Origin: Candidatus Sumerlaeota bacterium
Lineage (GTDB): Bacteria > Sumerlaeota > Sumerlaeia > JAFGJS01
DNA: 64,000 nucleotides
Direction: 5' to 3'
NCBI GenBank assembly: GCA_016928995.1
Contig: JAFGJS010000086.1
Coordinates: 12,416 to 76,415 of the forward strand
The notes under the pieces are model-generated. The model had not been told where the DNA came from. It was given only the letters and a program-made list of their open reading frames with translations, and ran no database searches. A program made the translations under genes and the position numbers. Position 1 is the stretch's first letter. The number at the start of each line of letters is the position of its first letter. Shown piece by piece: positions 28,187 to 37,842 of the stretch.

Positions 28187-29221
28187 ATGAAACGCTTCCT
28201 GGCAATTCTGACGATTATCGGCATCGCGGCGGCGGCATACTATTGGCACGAGAGATACACTGGCGGAAATAGCGATGCATCCGCCTCTCTTGGTCCGGTT
28301 TCCCCGGACCTGTGCAAGGTCAACGAGTTCTGGCCGGGATTCTTTGGCGGCTTCGCTCCTGTAAAGATGAACGGCAAATGGGGCTATATCAATATGAACG
28401 GCAGGATCGCCGTGATGCCGCGCTACTCCAGCGCGATGAATTTCGGCGAGAAAATGGCGCCTATTCGCCAGGGGAACAAGTTCGGTTACATATATTACGA
28501 TGGAATGGATTTAATCAACAAAGACTACCAGCTGGCCACGCCTTTCCATGAAGACGCCGCCGTAGTGAGCAAGGACGGCAAGCGTATGTTCATCAACCGG
28601 CAGAACGAGCCGCTTTTCGAGCAGACCTTCGAAGGCGCTGGCCGGTTTTCCGAAGGTCTCGCGCCCGTGCGCGTGGATGGAAAGTGGGGGTATATCGACA
28701 AACAGGGCGCGCTTGTGATCAAGCCCCAATTTGAATGGGCTCAGACCTTCACCGAAGGGCTGGGTTGCGTGCGCATCAGCCGCGCCGATAACCGCTGGGG
28801 CTATGTGGATCATTCCGGCGAGATCGTGACGCAGCTCCGCTGTAAACGCGCCATGCCGTTCATCAACGGTCTGGCCCCGATGCTCTCGCTGGACGATAAG
28901 TACGGCTTCATCAACACGAATGGCGGGTACATGGTGAATCCGGATTATGACGGCGCCTGGTGGTTCAATGACGGCCTTGCGCCGGTGAAAGTCGGCGAGC
29001 GATGGGGCTACATCAACGCGCAGGGCAGGATGCTGATCAAACCCCAATTCGACCGGGCGTACCCCTTCTCCGAGGCCAAGGCGTATGTCGAAATATCCAA
29101 ACGTTCAGGCGGCAAGGAGCAGCTGATCACAGGCTACATCAAGCACGACGGCAGTTTCTTCTGGAAATTCACTGGCCAGCCGACGGAAGAGGAAGTCACG
29201 GATTCCGGATCCGACTCCTGA
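28187..29221 (+). CDS. WG-repeat protein with N-terminal membrane anchor
   Basis: 344 residues from the ATG that begins MKRFLAILTIIGIAAAAYYW, a signal anchor or uncleaved signal. The rest is about seven WG repeats, each close to GLAPVRVDGKWGYIDKQGAL then VIKPQFEWAQTF. Such repeats form beta-strand arrays of unknown function and are common outside the cytoplasm. GGAG lies about 11 bases upstream. An in-frame extension to 28127 lacks a good site. Confidence 0.88.
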   Translation: MKRFLAILTIIGIAAAAYYWHERYTGGNSDASASLGPVSPDLCKVNEFWPGFFGGFAPVKMNGKWGYINMNGRIAVMPRYSSAMNFGEKMAPIRQGNKFGYIYYDGMDLINKDYQLATPFHEDAAVVSKDGKRMFINRQNEPLFEQTFEGAGRFSEGLAPVRVDGKWGYIDKQGALVIKPQFEWAQTFTEGLGCVRISRADNRWGYVDHSGEIVTQLRCKRAMPFINGLAPMLSLDDKYGFINTNGGYMVNPDYDGAWWFNDGLAPVKVGERWGYINAQGRMLIKPQFDRAYPFSEAKAYVEISKRSGGKEQLITGYIKHDGSFFWKFTGQPTEEEVTDSGSDS

Positions 29222-29668
29222 TGTGCTGTATTCCTTCGTTGTATAACGCCCCTGAATTCAATGCATGAGCGCAATCAATGATGGCGCCGGTACTATTTCG
29301 GTGTTTTTTCTTGTATCATCCGGTTCATCCGGACGATCCTGTCTTGGATAACAAATCGAAAAAAACGAAATTTTTTTTCATGATTTTCCGCCGCAGACGC
29401 TCCTTATATAATAGGAGGCTTATTCGGTCTTTTCACCAGGGTGGATAAGATTGTAATTGTATCGTGGTTGAGACTGAATATTCTTGCTCGTGCTCTTGCT
29501 CTTGCTCTCGCTTAAAAACAATGTGTGGTTGGGCATGAAGAGCAAGAGCAAGAGCAAGTGTAACGATTTCTCACCGCCAAAACGTGCTAGGTAGTGAGAA
29601 ATGTGGACAAATAAAGCGGCTGACGTGGTATGTTTGTCATGGATTTTCATCATGAGGAGAATGGAAAT
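29222..29668. other. Intergenic region with second hexamer hairpin
   Basis: About 450 bases without a gene. An A/T-rich block (29340-29410) precedes inverted hexamer arrays at 29481-29512 and 29535-29558. The promoter of the beta-helix gene should be near 29570-29650. Confidence 0.6.
29481..29558. repeat. Inverted pair of hexamer arrays (CTCTTG)5 ... (AGCAAG)4
   Basis: Left arm 29481-29512: ttcttg, ctcgtg, ctcttg, ctcttg, ctctcg. Right arm 29535-29558: atgaag and three agcaag units. Loop about 22 bases. It shares its unit with the array at 26425-26583. Confidence 0.8.
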
Positions 29669-30961
29669 ATGGACGCGAGCATGAAGCGAAATGCAAGAGC
29701 ATGGGTTTTCATCGCTTGGGCGGCGCTGATCCTGCTGCTGGCGAACTTCGCAAACGCCGGGCAGGAGGTGGAGTTCACCTATAACGGTCGCGTGAAGCAC
29801 AATGGCGATCCGTTCGACGGCGCAGGCTACTTCAAATTCGCACTGGTCGATCAGGCCGGCCAAACCACATACTGGTCGAACGACAGCACGAGCGCGGAGG
29901 GCGGCGAGCCGACGGGCTATGTCACATCGCAGGTGATCGACGGCTTTTTCAATGTGGCGATCGGCGACACCCTGGCCGGGATGGATCCGTTGATTCCCAC
30001 GGTCTTCAATGAGGATGAGCGGATTTATCTGCGCGTCTGGTTTTCTCACGACCTTGGCTCGCCATTCCAGTGTCTCGCTCCCGACCGCCGCGTCGTGAAT
30101 CCCGCGCTGCTCGGTCAGCAATCCTTCGACGAGGGCATCACGCTCTATGTGGACGCCGAAAACGGCGACGATTCCAATAACGGCCTGACCACGGACACCG
30201 CCAAGCAAAGCATCCAGGCGGCTTGGAATACGATTCCAGGTGTCGTCAAGCATGCGACGACGATTCAAATCGCGGACGGCGTCTATCGCGAAGCGCTCGA
30301 GCTGGACTCCAAAACAGTCGTTGGGGGGACGACGATTTCTTTTGTCGGCAATGTCGCCCAACCGGAGCTCGTGCGCATCACTGGCGCTGAGGCCGACGCA
30401 GAAACTACGCCGGTTCTTGAGTGTGGATTGCGGCTCATTGACCAGGATGGGATTCAGATTTCTGGGGTGTTGATTGATTATTTTCAAAACAGCGGGATTA
30501 GCACATCCTATTCGTCGGTGATTGTGCAGAACTGTAAAATCATGCATGTATCCAAGGGTATTTTCGCCTATAATAAATCAACGATCCAAATGTCAAATGT
30601 CGAGATCAGTGCTCCGTTATCTGGATATGAGACGCTGATCTGGGGAGTGACTGGACGGAATTTTTGTTACTTCACCCTGGATAGCTGTTCAATTTCAGAT
30701 TTCACTCATGGAATCGATGTTGGAAATTGCTGCGTGATCGATAAACTCTATGGCTGCACAATCAATAATTGCGCGATGGCTATTTTTACACAGGCGAATA
30801 GCATCTGTAGCTTTGGCGCGCCGAGCACCACAATCAGCAATTATACCTGCGGCATTCGCGGAACGACGAATTCATCCTATACGCAGTGCGACGAAGTGAC
30901 ATTTGATGGAAGCGGAACGGATTATATTGTGGATTCCGGCGGAGTCGTGACGGGGTTCTGA
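29669..30961 (+). CDS. Secreted right-handed beta-helix protein
   Basis: 430 residues. GAGGAG lies 9 bases before the chosen ATG. A signal peptide (WVFIAWAALILLLANFANAG) leads to a ~120-residue N-terminal beta domain (EVEFTYNGRVKHNGDPFDGA ... DERIYLRVWFSHDLG). From ~residue 155 a DUF1565-type start, ITLYVDAENGDDSNNGLT, opens a parallel beta-helix (ISGVLIDYFQNSGISTSYSS and similar coils). Such folds belong to polysaccharide lyases or surface adhesins; no catalytic residues can be assigned. The last ~520 bases are visibly more AT-rich than the first half. A terminator follows. Confidence 0.8.
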   Translation: MDASMKRNARAWVFIAWAALILLLANFANAGQEVEFTYNGRVKHNGDPFDGAGYFKFALVDQAGQTTYWSNDSTSAEGGEPTGYVTSQVIDGFFNVAIGDTLAGMDPLIPTVFNEDERIYLRVWFSHDLGSPFQCLAPDRRVVNPALLGQQSFDEGITLYVDAENGDDSNNGLTTDTAKQSIQAAWNTIPGVVKHATTIQIADGVYREALELDSKTVVGGTTISFVGNVAQPELVRITGAEADAETTPVLECGLRLIDQDGIQISGVLIDYFQNSGISTSYSSVIVQNCKIMHVSKGIFAYNKSTIQMSNVEISAPLSGYETLIWGVTGRNFCYFTLDSCSISDFTHGIDVGNCCVIDKLYGCTINNCAMAIFTQANSICSFGAPSTTISNYTCGIRGTTNSSYTQCDEVTFDGSGTDYIVDSGGVVTGF

Positions 30962-30999
30962 TTCTCTTCACCGGATTAGCGACAAAAAATGGATCAATC

Positions 31000-31050
31000 C
31001 AAGGGGCGCGAAGTTTTCCTGAGCATCGATTGAAAACTTCGCGCCCTTGT
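31000..31050 (+). terminator. Terminator between beta-helix gene and gyrA
   Basis: Long stem aaggggcgcgaagttttc / gaaaacttcgcgccctt, loop about 13 bases, followed on the + strand by gtgTTTTTT. The stem is also just downstream of gyrA on the minus strand but lacks a T-run there. Confidence 0.85.
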
Positions 31051-31055
31051 GTTTT

Positions 31056-33557
31056 TTATTCTTCCTCGTCCGTGCCGTCTTCGGAGTCGTCCGCATCGTC
31101 TGCATCCTGCAGCGCGGGATTGATCTTCTCGTCGGCCTTTTCACCGAGGCGGGCGACGCCGGTGATGGCGTCTCCTTCCTGCAGCGTGATCAGGCGCACG
31201 CCGGCCGTGCTGCGTCCGATGACGCGGAAGTTACTCACCGGGCAGCGGATGCTTACGCCTTTCTGCGTGATCATGATCAGTTCTTCGTCCTCAAGCACTT
31301 CGATCACAGCGATCACGTCGCCGTTGCGTTCGATGTTCTTGATGTTGATCACGCCCTTGCCGCCGCGCCGGATCAGGCGGTAGTCCTCGATCTTGGTGCG
31401 TTTGCCGAAGCCCTTCTCGCACACGGTGAGCAGCGTGGCGTTCGGGCGGCAGACCTCCATGCCGACCACCTCGTCGTCGTCGGCGAGATTGACGCCGATC
31501 ACGCCCTGCACGTGCCGTCCCATCGGCCGCATGTCGGTCTCATGGAAGCGGATCGCCATGCCCTTGCGCGTGCCAAGGATGATCTCCTGATCGCCGCGCG
31601 TCTGTTTGACGTGGATCAGCTCGTCGCCTTCCTGGATTTTAATCGCATTGATGCCGGTCTTGCGCGGGTTGCTGTACAGGCTGAGCGAGTTGCGCACGAT
31701 CATGCCCTTGCGCGTGGCCATCACGAGGTAGTTGTCCTCCGTGAAGTTGCGCACGGGGACCATGGCCTGGATTTGCTCGCCCTTTTCGATCTCCAGCATG
31801 TTGACAATCGGCCGGCCTTTCGTGGCGCGGCCGCCTTGCGGGAGTTCATAGACCTTGAGCCAGTAAGCGCGACCGCGGTCGGTGAAGAACATCATGTAGT
31901 CGTGCGTCGTTCCGACGAAGAGATATTCCACCCAATCCTCGTCCTTGGTGTCCATGCCGGCGATGCCCTTGCCGCCGCGCCGCTGCTTGCGATATTGGCT
32001 GGTCGGGGTGCGCTTGATGTACCCCGCATGGCTGACCGTGATGATCATGTTTTCCTCAGCGATCAGATCCTCGATGGAGACCTCGCTTTCGGATTCGACG
32101 ATTTCCGTGCGGCGGCTGTCTTTCATTTTTCCGCGGATTTCGGTCAGTTCATCATGGATGATCTGATCCACTTTATCCCGGCTGGCCAGGATGCCGCGCA
32201 GTTCCTTGATCAACTTCTGTAGATCTTTATATTCCTGCTCAAGTTTGTCGATTTCCAGTCCGGTGAGGCGTCCGAGGCGCATATCGAGGATCGCCTGCGC
32301 CTGGATTTTGGTGAGTTCGAATTCCTCCATCAGCCGCTCGCGGGCTTCATCGGAGTCCTTGGAGTTGCGGATGATGTCCACGACGTCGTCGATGTTGCGC
32401 ACGGCGATGAGCAGACCTTCGACGATGTGCGCCCGGGCTTCGGCCTTGTCCAGATCGAAGCGCGTGCGCCGCACAATCACGTCGCGGCGGTGCTGGATGA
32501 AGAACTCCAGCATTTTGTGCAGCGAGAGGTAGCGCGGGCGGTTGTCCACCAGGGCGAGCATGATGATGCCGAAGGTGGTTTGCAGCTGGCTGTGCTTGTA
32601 GAGCTGGTTGATCACGACCTGCGGAACCTCGCCGCGTTTGAGTTCGAGCATGATGCGCATGCCGTCGCGGTCAGATTCGTCGCGCACTTCGCTGATGCCC
32701 TGGATTTTCTTGTCGCGCACGGCGTTGGCGATGTCCTCGATCAATTTGGATTTATTGACCATGTAGGGGATTTCAGTGACGATCAGGGCCTCGCGTCCGC
32801 CTTTGAGTTGCTCCGTGGCGATGCGCGCCCGGCAGGTCAGCTTGCCGCGTCCGGTCTTGTATGCGTCACGGATGCCTCTGCGGCCGCAGATGAAGCCGCC
32901 CGTGGGGAAGTCCGGCCCAGGCATTTTCGCCAGGATCTCTTTCAGCGTGGCTTCCGGCTTTTTCAGCAGCAACAGAACGGCGTCGATCACCTCGCCCGGA
33001 TTGTGGGGCGGAATGTTCGTCGCCATGCCGACCGCGATGCCCGTTGAGCCGTTGACCAGCAGGTTGGGGAAGGACGAGGGGAGCACCGTGGGCTCTTTTT
33101 CCTGCCCATCGAAGTTGGGCATGAAGTCCACGGTTTCCTTCTCGATGTCCTCGAGCATGAATTCCGCGAACTGCGTCATGCGCGCCTCGGTATAACGATA
33201 GGCCGCGGGCCGGTCGCCGTCGATGGAGCCGAAATTGCCCTGACCATCGACCAGCATGCAGCGCAGCGACCAATGCTGCCCCATGCGCACGAGCGAGTCG
33301 TAAACGGCCATATCGCCATGCGGATGGTACTTTCCGAGCACCTCGCCGACGATCTTCGCGCATTTCGTGTAGGGCCGGTTGTGGACCAGGTTCAATCCCT
33401 TCATGCCGTAAATGATGCGGCGATGGACCGGTTTGAGTCCATCGCGCACATCGGGCAGGGCGCGCTGCACGATGACGCTCATGGCGTAATCGATAAACGA
33501 GTTTTTCATCTCGTCTTCGATGTTCGTTTCGAGAATCTGTTGCCGTTGATCCTGCAT
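31056..33557 (-). CDS. gyrA: DNA gyrase subunit A
   Basis: 833 residues. With GyrB it introduces negative supercoils. The winged-helix domain holds catalytic Tyr122 in [10 protein letters not shown]. The tower and coiled coil lead to the ClpXP-like hinge [13 protein letters not shown]. The C-terminal beta-pinwheel begins with the GyrA box [10 protein letters not shown], which separates gyrase from topoisomerase IV ParC. The quinolone region reads [19 protein letters not shown]: the position equal to E. coli Ser83 is Met83, while Asp87 is kept. GAGGAG lies before the ATG. The acidic tail ([14 protein letters not shown]) is also typical of gyrase. Confidence 0.97.
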   Translation of the reverse strand: MQDQRQQILETNIEDEMKNSFIDYAMSVIVQRALPDVRDGLKPVHRRIIYGMKGLNLVHNRPYTKCAKIVGEVLGKYHPHGDMAVYDSLVRMGQHWSLRCMLVDGQGNFGSIDGDRPAAYRYTEARMTQFAEFMLEDIEKETVDFMPNFDGQEKEPTVLPSSFPNLLVNGSTGIAVGMATNIPPHNPGEVIDAVLLLLKKPEATLKEILAKMPGPDFPTGGFICGRRGIRDAYKTGRGKLTCRARIATEQLKGGREALIVTEIPYMVNKSKLIEDIANAVRDKKIQGISEVRDESDRDGMRIMLELKRGEVPQVVINQLYKHSQLQTTFGIIMLALVDNRPRYLSLHKMLEFFIQHRRDVIVRRTRFDLDKAEARAHIVEGLLIAVRNIDDVVDIIRNSKDSDEARERLMEEFELTKIQAQAILDMRLGRLTGLEIDKLEQEYKDLQKLIKELRGILASRDKVDQIIHDELTEIRGKMKDSRRTEIVESESEVSIEDLIAEENMIITVSHAGYIKRTPTSQYRKQRRGGKGIAGMDTKDEDWVEYLFVGTTHDYMMFFTDRGRAYWLKVYELPQGGRATKGRPIVNMLEIEKGEQIQAMVPVRNFTEDNYLVMATRKGMIVRNSLSLYSNPRKTGINAIKIQEGDELIHVKQTRGDQEIILGTRKGMAIRFHETDMRPMGRHVQGVIGVNLADDDEVVGMEVCRPNATLLTVCEKGFGKRTKIEDYRLIRRGGKGVINIKNIERNGDVIAVIEVLEDEELIMITQKGVSIRCPVSNFRVIGRSTAGVRLITLQEGDAITGVARLGEKADEKINPALQDADDADDSEDGTDEEE

Positions 33558-33865
33558 GGGAAGAACTCCTCAATGAAACATTCAGGCGATTGCGTCACGG
33601 TCCATCGCGAGACGCTCTAAGTAAAAGAAATACAATGCAATAAATGGGCTATTCTGGTGTAAATCCTGCCGATTTTGCGATTGAATATGCGGATGGATCG
33701 TATCTCTCGCAGAAGCGATGTGCAAGTGGCGATTGTGTGTTTTTTGTAAAAAAATAGCTGATTGAAGGAATATTCAGCTGAAAATCGAAAGGCGTGTTAT
33801 ATGCAAAAAAGCGCCGTTTTCGAACGGCGCTTTTTGGGGAGATCGTTTGATTGGCGCTGACGAGC
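33558..33865. other. Region between gyrA and rplS
   Basis: Holds the gyrA promoter (leftward) and the rplS terminator at 33806-33835. Otherwise AT-rich, with no gene recognised. Confidence 0.5.
33806..33835 (-). terminator. Intrinsic terminator of rplS
   Basis: Stem aaaaagcgccgtt / aacggcgcttttt with a TTCG/CGAA tetraloop and T-runs on either strand. It lies just after the rplS stop. Confidence 0.92.
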
Positions 33866-34405
33866 TTATTCCTCGGTCTTTTCTTCCTGCTCTGGGGTTT
33901 CTTCAGCGGCAGCCTGCTGCTCCGCAACGGGCTCGGACTCGACAGCGGCTTCCAACTCTTCGTTCGCATCGGCCGCCGCCGCAGCTTCGGCTTCAGCGTC
34001 CAACGCGGCCTGCGCTTCCGCGGCGGCGCTGAGTTTTTCGTCCAGCGCGCGGCGCTGAGCGAGACTCAGTTCGGTGATGCGGGCTTTTTTGCCGCGCAGC
34101 TGTCGCAGGTAGAACAGTTTGGTGCGGCGCACACGGCCGCGGCGCTTGACCACGATTTTTTCGATCAGCGGTGAATGGAGCGGGAAAATGCGTTCCATCC
34201 CGACGCCGAACGAAATGCGGCGGATCGTGAAGGTTTCCTCGATGCCGCCGCCCTTGCGGGAGATGCATACGCCTTCAATTTCCTGCACGCGCGACTTATC
34301 GCCTTCCTTGATGCGCAGAAACACGCGCACCGTGTCGCCCGGACGGAAATGCGGGATGTCTGTTCTCAGTTGGTCTTTTGTGAAATCTCTGACGACGCCT
34401 AGCAC
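33866..34405 (-). CDS. rplS: 50S ribosomal protein L19 with long acidic C-terminal extension
   Basis: 179 residues against ~115-120 usual. The first ~120 are a normal bL19: [78 protein letters not shown]. bL19 contacts the 30S at bridge B6/B8. From ~residue 123 an Ala/Glu-rich tail of about 55 residues follows, low-complexity and acidic. The tail is read through to a clean stop with a terminator after it, so it is not a fusion artefact. The usual rpsP-rimM-trmD neighbours are absent. Confidence 0.95.
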   Translation of the reverse strand: MLGVVRDFTKDQLRTDIPHFRPGDTVRVFLRIKEGDKSRVQEIEGVCISRKGGGIEETFTIRRISFGVGMERIFPLHSPLIEKIVVKRRGRVRRTKLFYLRQLRGKKARITELSLAQRRALDEKLSAAAEAQAALDAEAEAAAAADANEELEAAVESEPVAEQQAAAEETPEQEEKTEE

Positions 34406-34964
34406 TTTAAGGCCTCCCTTGGCAAACCGGAGTTGGCCATATGTTTGATTTTTTTATTTCCGATGCACAATCAAATTTTTCCGTTCAGCGCGCCTGACGC
34501 GAAACAGGGAGGCATGTTCTGCGGCTCTGTCAGCTAAAAATCAACCAAAATCTTGCATCTATAGCAAAAAAATCTTTTGGCGATCCGGCAAGGACTATCT
34601 TGACTTTGCGCATCCGCTGCATCAAAATTTTCTTCTCTCTTGCGGCTTCATCTTTGGAATGAACAGAAACGCCATGTCTTGGCATCTGACGATCCATGGC
34701 TAAGGACACAAAGATCAATGCGTCGGGTTGCACGTATGGGCCTGAAAAATAAGGACTTATTGGCGATGCGCGCGGTTGTAATGGTCAAAATCCAAGCAGA
34801 GATGGGCGCAGAATGGAATGCCTCCAACGATTAAGTCTGGAAGCTGATTTGGTAAAAATGGGAAAATGTCCTCGCTCAGCGGTCCGATGAAGGATCATTA
34901 ATGGCGACTTTGATTGCACCCCTCGCCGTGAACCTCATCCTAATAAGGAATCTGTGGTACGCTA
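34406..34964. other. Long gap, no gene recognised
   Basis: About 560 bases between rplS (leftward) and the coiled-coil gene (rightward). Short open frames here have no ribosome binding site or protein-like composition. The rplS promoter must lie near 34410-34500. I see no repeat array or clear RNA gene. Confidence 0.45.
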
Positions 34965-35480
34965 ATGGAACTATACAATGAAAAGCTGGGCGAGCAAACC
35001 CAGGAGATGGCGGAGTATAAAGAGCGTCAGGAACTTGAATTGCACCGGCTGGAGCTGGAACTCAAACGCCGGGACGACCGGCGTCGCGACTTGCTGGGCC
35101 GTGTTGAGATCGGCGGCTCCGAATCCCTGCAGCAGCTTAATTACGCGGAAAACAAGTGCGACGAACTGAAGAAAAAGATTCAACAGTTCAAGCACGAAAG
35201 CATGGATGAACTGCGCCGCATGCGGCTGCAGATCTACCAGCTGAAATCTGAAACGGAAGACGCGCTGAAACAGCAATTGCGCGATTTGCGCCGCGAACAG
35301 GACGACATCCAGAACGACCGCATTCCGCAGCTAGAGCAGGAACTGATTGAATTGCGAGACCGGCAGGGAAAGCTCAAATCGGAAATCCTCATCCTCACCG
35401 GCCGCCTCAGCGATCTCAACCGCTACGACCTTGAGACCGTCGACCTCGAACTCAACTCCCGCCTGCCGCATCAGCGATAA
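34965..35480 (+). CDS. Coiled-coil protein of unknown function
   Basis: 171 residues, nearly all alpha-helical with heptads of Leu/Glu/Arg (LELHRLELELKRRDDRRRDL, LRRMRLQIYQLKSE). Only the last ~30 residues look different (LNRYDLETVDLELNSRL). It has no membrane segment or signal, so it is cytoplasmic. AAGGA is about 13 bases before the ATG, which is somewhat far. No family recognised. The next gene, mnmA, is 155 bases downstream with a repeat between, so co-transcription is uncertain. Confidence 0.65.
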   Translation: MELYNEKLGEQTQEMAEYKERQELELHRLELELKRRDDRRRDLLGRVEIGGSESLQQLNYAENKCDELKKKIQQFKHESMDELRRMRLQIYQLKSETEDALKQQLRDLRREQDDIQNDRIPQLEQELIELRDRQGKLKSEILILTGRLSDLNRYDLETVDLELNSRLPHQR

Positions 35481-35580
35481 GGCCGTTTATATTCAGACTT
35501 GCCTTGGAACGACGCCCGTAATATTTTCCGTTGCGTAATATTTGGCATGGGACGCTTGAATGTTGCATCCATGATTTATC

Positions 35581-35607
35581 CTTCTCTGCGCCCTTTGCGT
35601 CTCTGCG
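35581..35607 (-). repeat. Copy of the cgcagagacgcaaagg-type repeat
   Basis: Reverse complement of the element at 14549-14573 over about 27 bases. It lies just upstream of mnmA and could influence its expression. Confidence 0.7.
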
Positions 35608-35635
35608 TTAATATCGGTTTCTGGAGCGATGCGTC

Positions 35636-36712
35636 ATGCGCGTAATGACGGCCATGAGCGGCGGGATTGATTCGACCACGGCGGCGGCGAAACTGTGCGA
35701 GGAAGGCCATGAGGTCGTCGGGTTGCACATGCGCATCTGGCGCGACGGCGCTGAGGCGGATGAAACTTGCTCGACGGATGCGCTGCTCAAGGACGCTCGC
35801 GAAACCGCCGAACGCTACGGCTTCGAAATCCACGAGATTGACCTAGCCGCCGACTTCAAACAGAACGTCGTCGATTATTTCATCGAAGAATATCTGAACG
35901 GCCGCACGCCCAATCCGTGCGTGCATTGCAACCGCACGGTGAAGTTCGGTCTGCTGATGGAACAGATGGAGCGGCTGGGATGCGAGAAAATGGCCACCGG
36001 TCATTACACGCGCGTCGGCCGCTATGAGCCGACGGACCGCTGGTCGATTCAGCGCATGGAGGATTACGAGAAGGACCAGACGTATTTCCTGAGCTGCCTG
36101 ACGCAACGGCAGCTTTCGAACTTCACGACGCCGCTGGCCGGCATGCGCAAGGAAGACGTGCGCGATTACGCGCGGCGGCTGGGGCTTTCCTGCGCGGATA
36201 AGCCGGAGTCGAACGAAATATGTTTTTTACCCGGCAATGACTATCGCGCGTTCATGGCCGGGATCGGCAAGCACGCCGGCGAACGAGCTCTGAAGCCCGG
36301 CGAGATTGTGGATCGCGCGGGCAACGTGCTTGGCCGTCATGACGGACTGGCGAACTTCACCGTGGGCCAGCGCCGCGGACTCGGCATCGCGCATGAGCAG
36401 CCGCTATATGTGTTGAAACTCGACATGGCGAAGAACCAGGTGATCGTCGGCAAGCGCGAAGAGACGCTATGCAGCGTGGTCTGGGCCGCTGATATGAACT
36501 GGATGGGCGTCGAGCGCCCCGTGCATCCGATCAATGTCGCGGCGCAGATTCGTTATCGCGCCCGGCCCACGCCCGGCGTGCTGCATCCCCGTGAAGACGG
36601 CAAGGTCGAGCTCGTCTTCGATCAGCCTGTCACATCTCCCGCGCCCGGACAAGCCCTCGCCTTCTACGACCCCAGCGCCGAATGGCTCCTCGGCGGCGGC
36701 TGGATTATTTAA
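35636..36712 (+). CDS. mnmA: tRNA-specific 2-thiouridylase MnmA
   Basis: 358 residues. It adds sulfur to U34 of Lys, Glu and Gln tRNAs using ATP and a sulfur relay. The PP-loop is SGGIDSTTAAAKL. Active-site Cys98 in NPCVHCNRTVKFG and Cys196 in SNEICFLPG are both present. GHYTRVGRY and NFTVGQRRGLGIAHEQPLYV are the other family blocks. Cys95 stands where the E. coli enzyme has Asp99, giving a third cysteine near the active site, which would suit a [4Fe-4S]-type enzyme (inference). GGAG lies 9 bases before the ATG. A strong terminator follows. Confidence 0.95.
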   Translation: MRVMTAMSGGIDSTTAAAKLCEEGHEVVGLHMRIWRDGAEADETCSTDALLKDARETAERYGFEIHEIDLAADFKQNVVDYFIEEYLNGRTPNPCVHCNRTVKFGLLMEQMERLGCEKMATGHYTRVGRYEPTDRWSIQRMEDYEKDQTYFLSCLTQRQLSNFTTPLAGMRKEDVRDYARRLGLSCADKPESNEICFLPGNDYRAFMAGIGKHAGERALKPGEIVDRAGNVLGRHDGLANFTVGQRRGLGIAHEQPLYVLKLDMAKNQVIVGKREETLCSVVWAADMNWMGVERPVHPINVAAQIRYRARPTPGVLHPREDGKVELVFDQPVTSPAPGQALAFYDPSAEWLLGGGWII

Positions 36713-36728
36713 CGGGTACAAAAAGAAA

Positions 36729-36766
36729 AGCGCGCCGTTCGGGGGGAACGGCGCGCTGTTTTTTTT
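36729..36766 (+). terminator. Intrinsic terminator between mnmA and OmpA lipoprotein gene
   Basis: Stem agcgcgccgttc / gaacggcgcgct with a G5 loop, followed by g and nine Ts. Works for mnmA; on the minus strand a weaker T-run is present. Confidence 0.93.
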
Positions 36767-36784
36767 GATCGATTTGATTCGCGG

Positions 36785-37603
36785 TTACTTTTTCTTCGGC
36801 ATCACGACGATCACCGCGCGGCGGTTTTCTTTGCGCTCTTTGCCCGCGGGACGATAGTGACTGAAGGTCGTGGAAGAGAGGCTGCCGCCGCTGAAGCCGT
36901 AGTTGTCCTGCAGGTAATGCAGCACGACAAGCCCGCGCGCCGCGCCCAGTTCCCAGTTGCTCACGTAGCCGCTGAACTGGATCGGCTCGTCGTCGGTGTG
37001 ACCTTCGATGTTCAGCTCATGACCGGCGTATTTTTCCTGCAGCAATTGGCCCAGTTTGTCGAGGGTCGCCTTGCCTTCGGGCTTGAGCTCGGCCATGCCG
37101 CTGTCGAACAGAACGCTGCCAAGGATGGTGTATTCGACGCCCTTGACGGTTTCCTTCACCGTGATGTTCTCATCGCCGGGTTTCTCCGCCGAGACGGGCT
37201 GCGTGCCACGAGCGTCGCCCAAGGCTTTCTCAAGATCCTTGATGCGCGTATTCAGCGCGTCAATTTCCTTTTGCAGATCATCGTTCGCGCCTTTTTGCCG
37301 GTCAAGCATGGCCTGGCGCGCGTCCAGATCGCGCTGGAGATTGTCCAGTTCGCCGCTCGACGGGCCGCCCATGCTGTCCATCGAATCGGCAGCCAGCGCA
37401 CCGACCAGGCCGCCCGTGGCGAAGCCGACCATGCCGCCTTCCGCGGCGCTCAGCAGGCCGTAATTGTTGGCCCAAAGGGCGCCAACGGCCGCTCCGGCGC
37501 CGCCGCCCAGGGCCGCGCCTTTCTGCACACGAGTGCATCCTGTCATCAGACTGATTGTTAGAATCAACGTTAAAGCGGGCAATACGATGCGGATTGGTTT
37601 CAT
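36785..37603 (-). CDS. OmpA-family lipoprotein with glycine zipper
   Basis: 272 residues from the ATG that begins a lipoprotein signal (MKPIRIVLPALTLILTISLM, then TGC; Cys23). A glycine-zipper stretch GGGAGAAVGALWANN (~33-70) may insert in a membrane. A coiled coil (~85-135) leads to the OmpA C-terminal domain (~160-270): LFDSGMAELKPEGKATLDKL, LNIEGHTDDEPI, NWELGAARGLVVLHYL, RRAVIVV. This domain binds peptidoglycan and links it to the outer membrane. The gene is divergent from the AMIN/TPR gene. Confidence 0.92.
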   Translation of the reverse strand: MKPIRIVLPALTLILTISLMTGCTRVQKGAALGGGAGAAVGALWANNYGLLSAAEGGMVGFATGGLVGALAADSMDSMGGPSSGELDNLQRDLDARQAMLDRQKGANDDLQKEIDALNTRIKDLEKALGDARGTQPVSAEKPGDENITVKETVKGVEYTILGSVLFDSGMAELKPEGKATLDKLGQLLQEKYAGHELNIEGHTDDEPIQFSGYVSNWELGAARGLVVLHYLQDNYGFSGGSLSSTTFSHYRPAGKERKENRRAVIVVMPKKK

Positions 37604-37842
37604 GATGCTTCCCTCACAGTACAATTGAATTGTGCCACTTGGATACCGCTGGTGCTGAATAATAAACATTTAACTCCGGACCGCTCGCGGAGTTTTCGCT
37701 GTTTTTATGGTTTTGGATCAAAAGGTTTTTGATCGCCTTGCCGATAATACATTTGAAAATATCAAATACCTCATTGCAATGGATTTTTGCAATGAATCTG
37801 AGATTTCTTACGTTTCGGTATGTTGATCGATTGTGGACAAAC

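Noticed and set aside
34530-34834. Short open frames in the rplS upstream gap
   Set aside because: No ribosome binding site, no protein-like composition, and two frames on opposite strands overlap each other.
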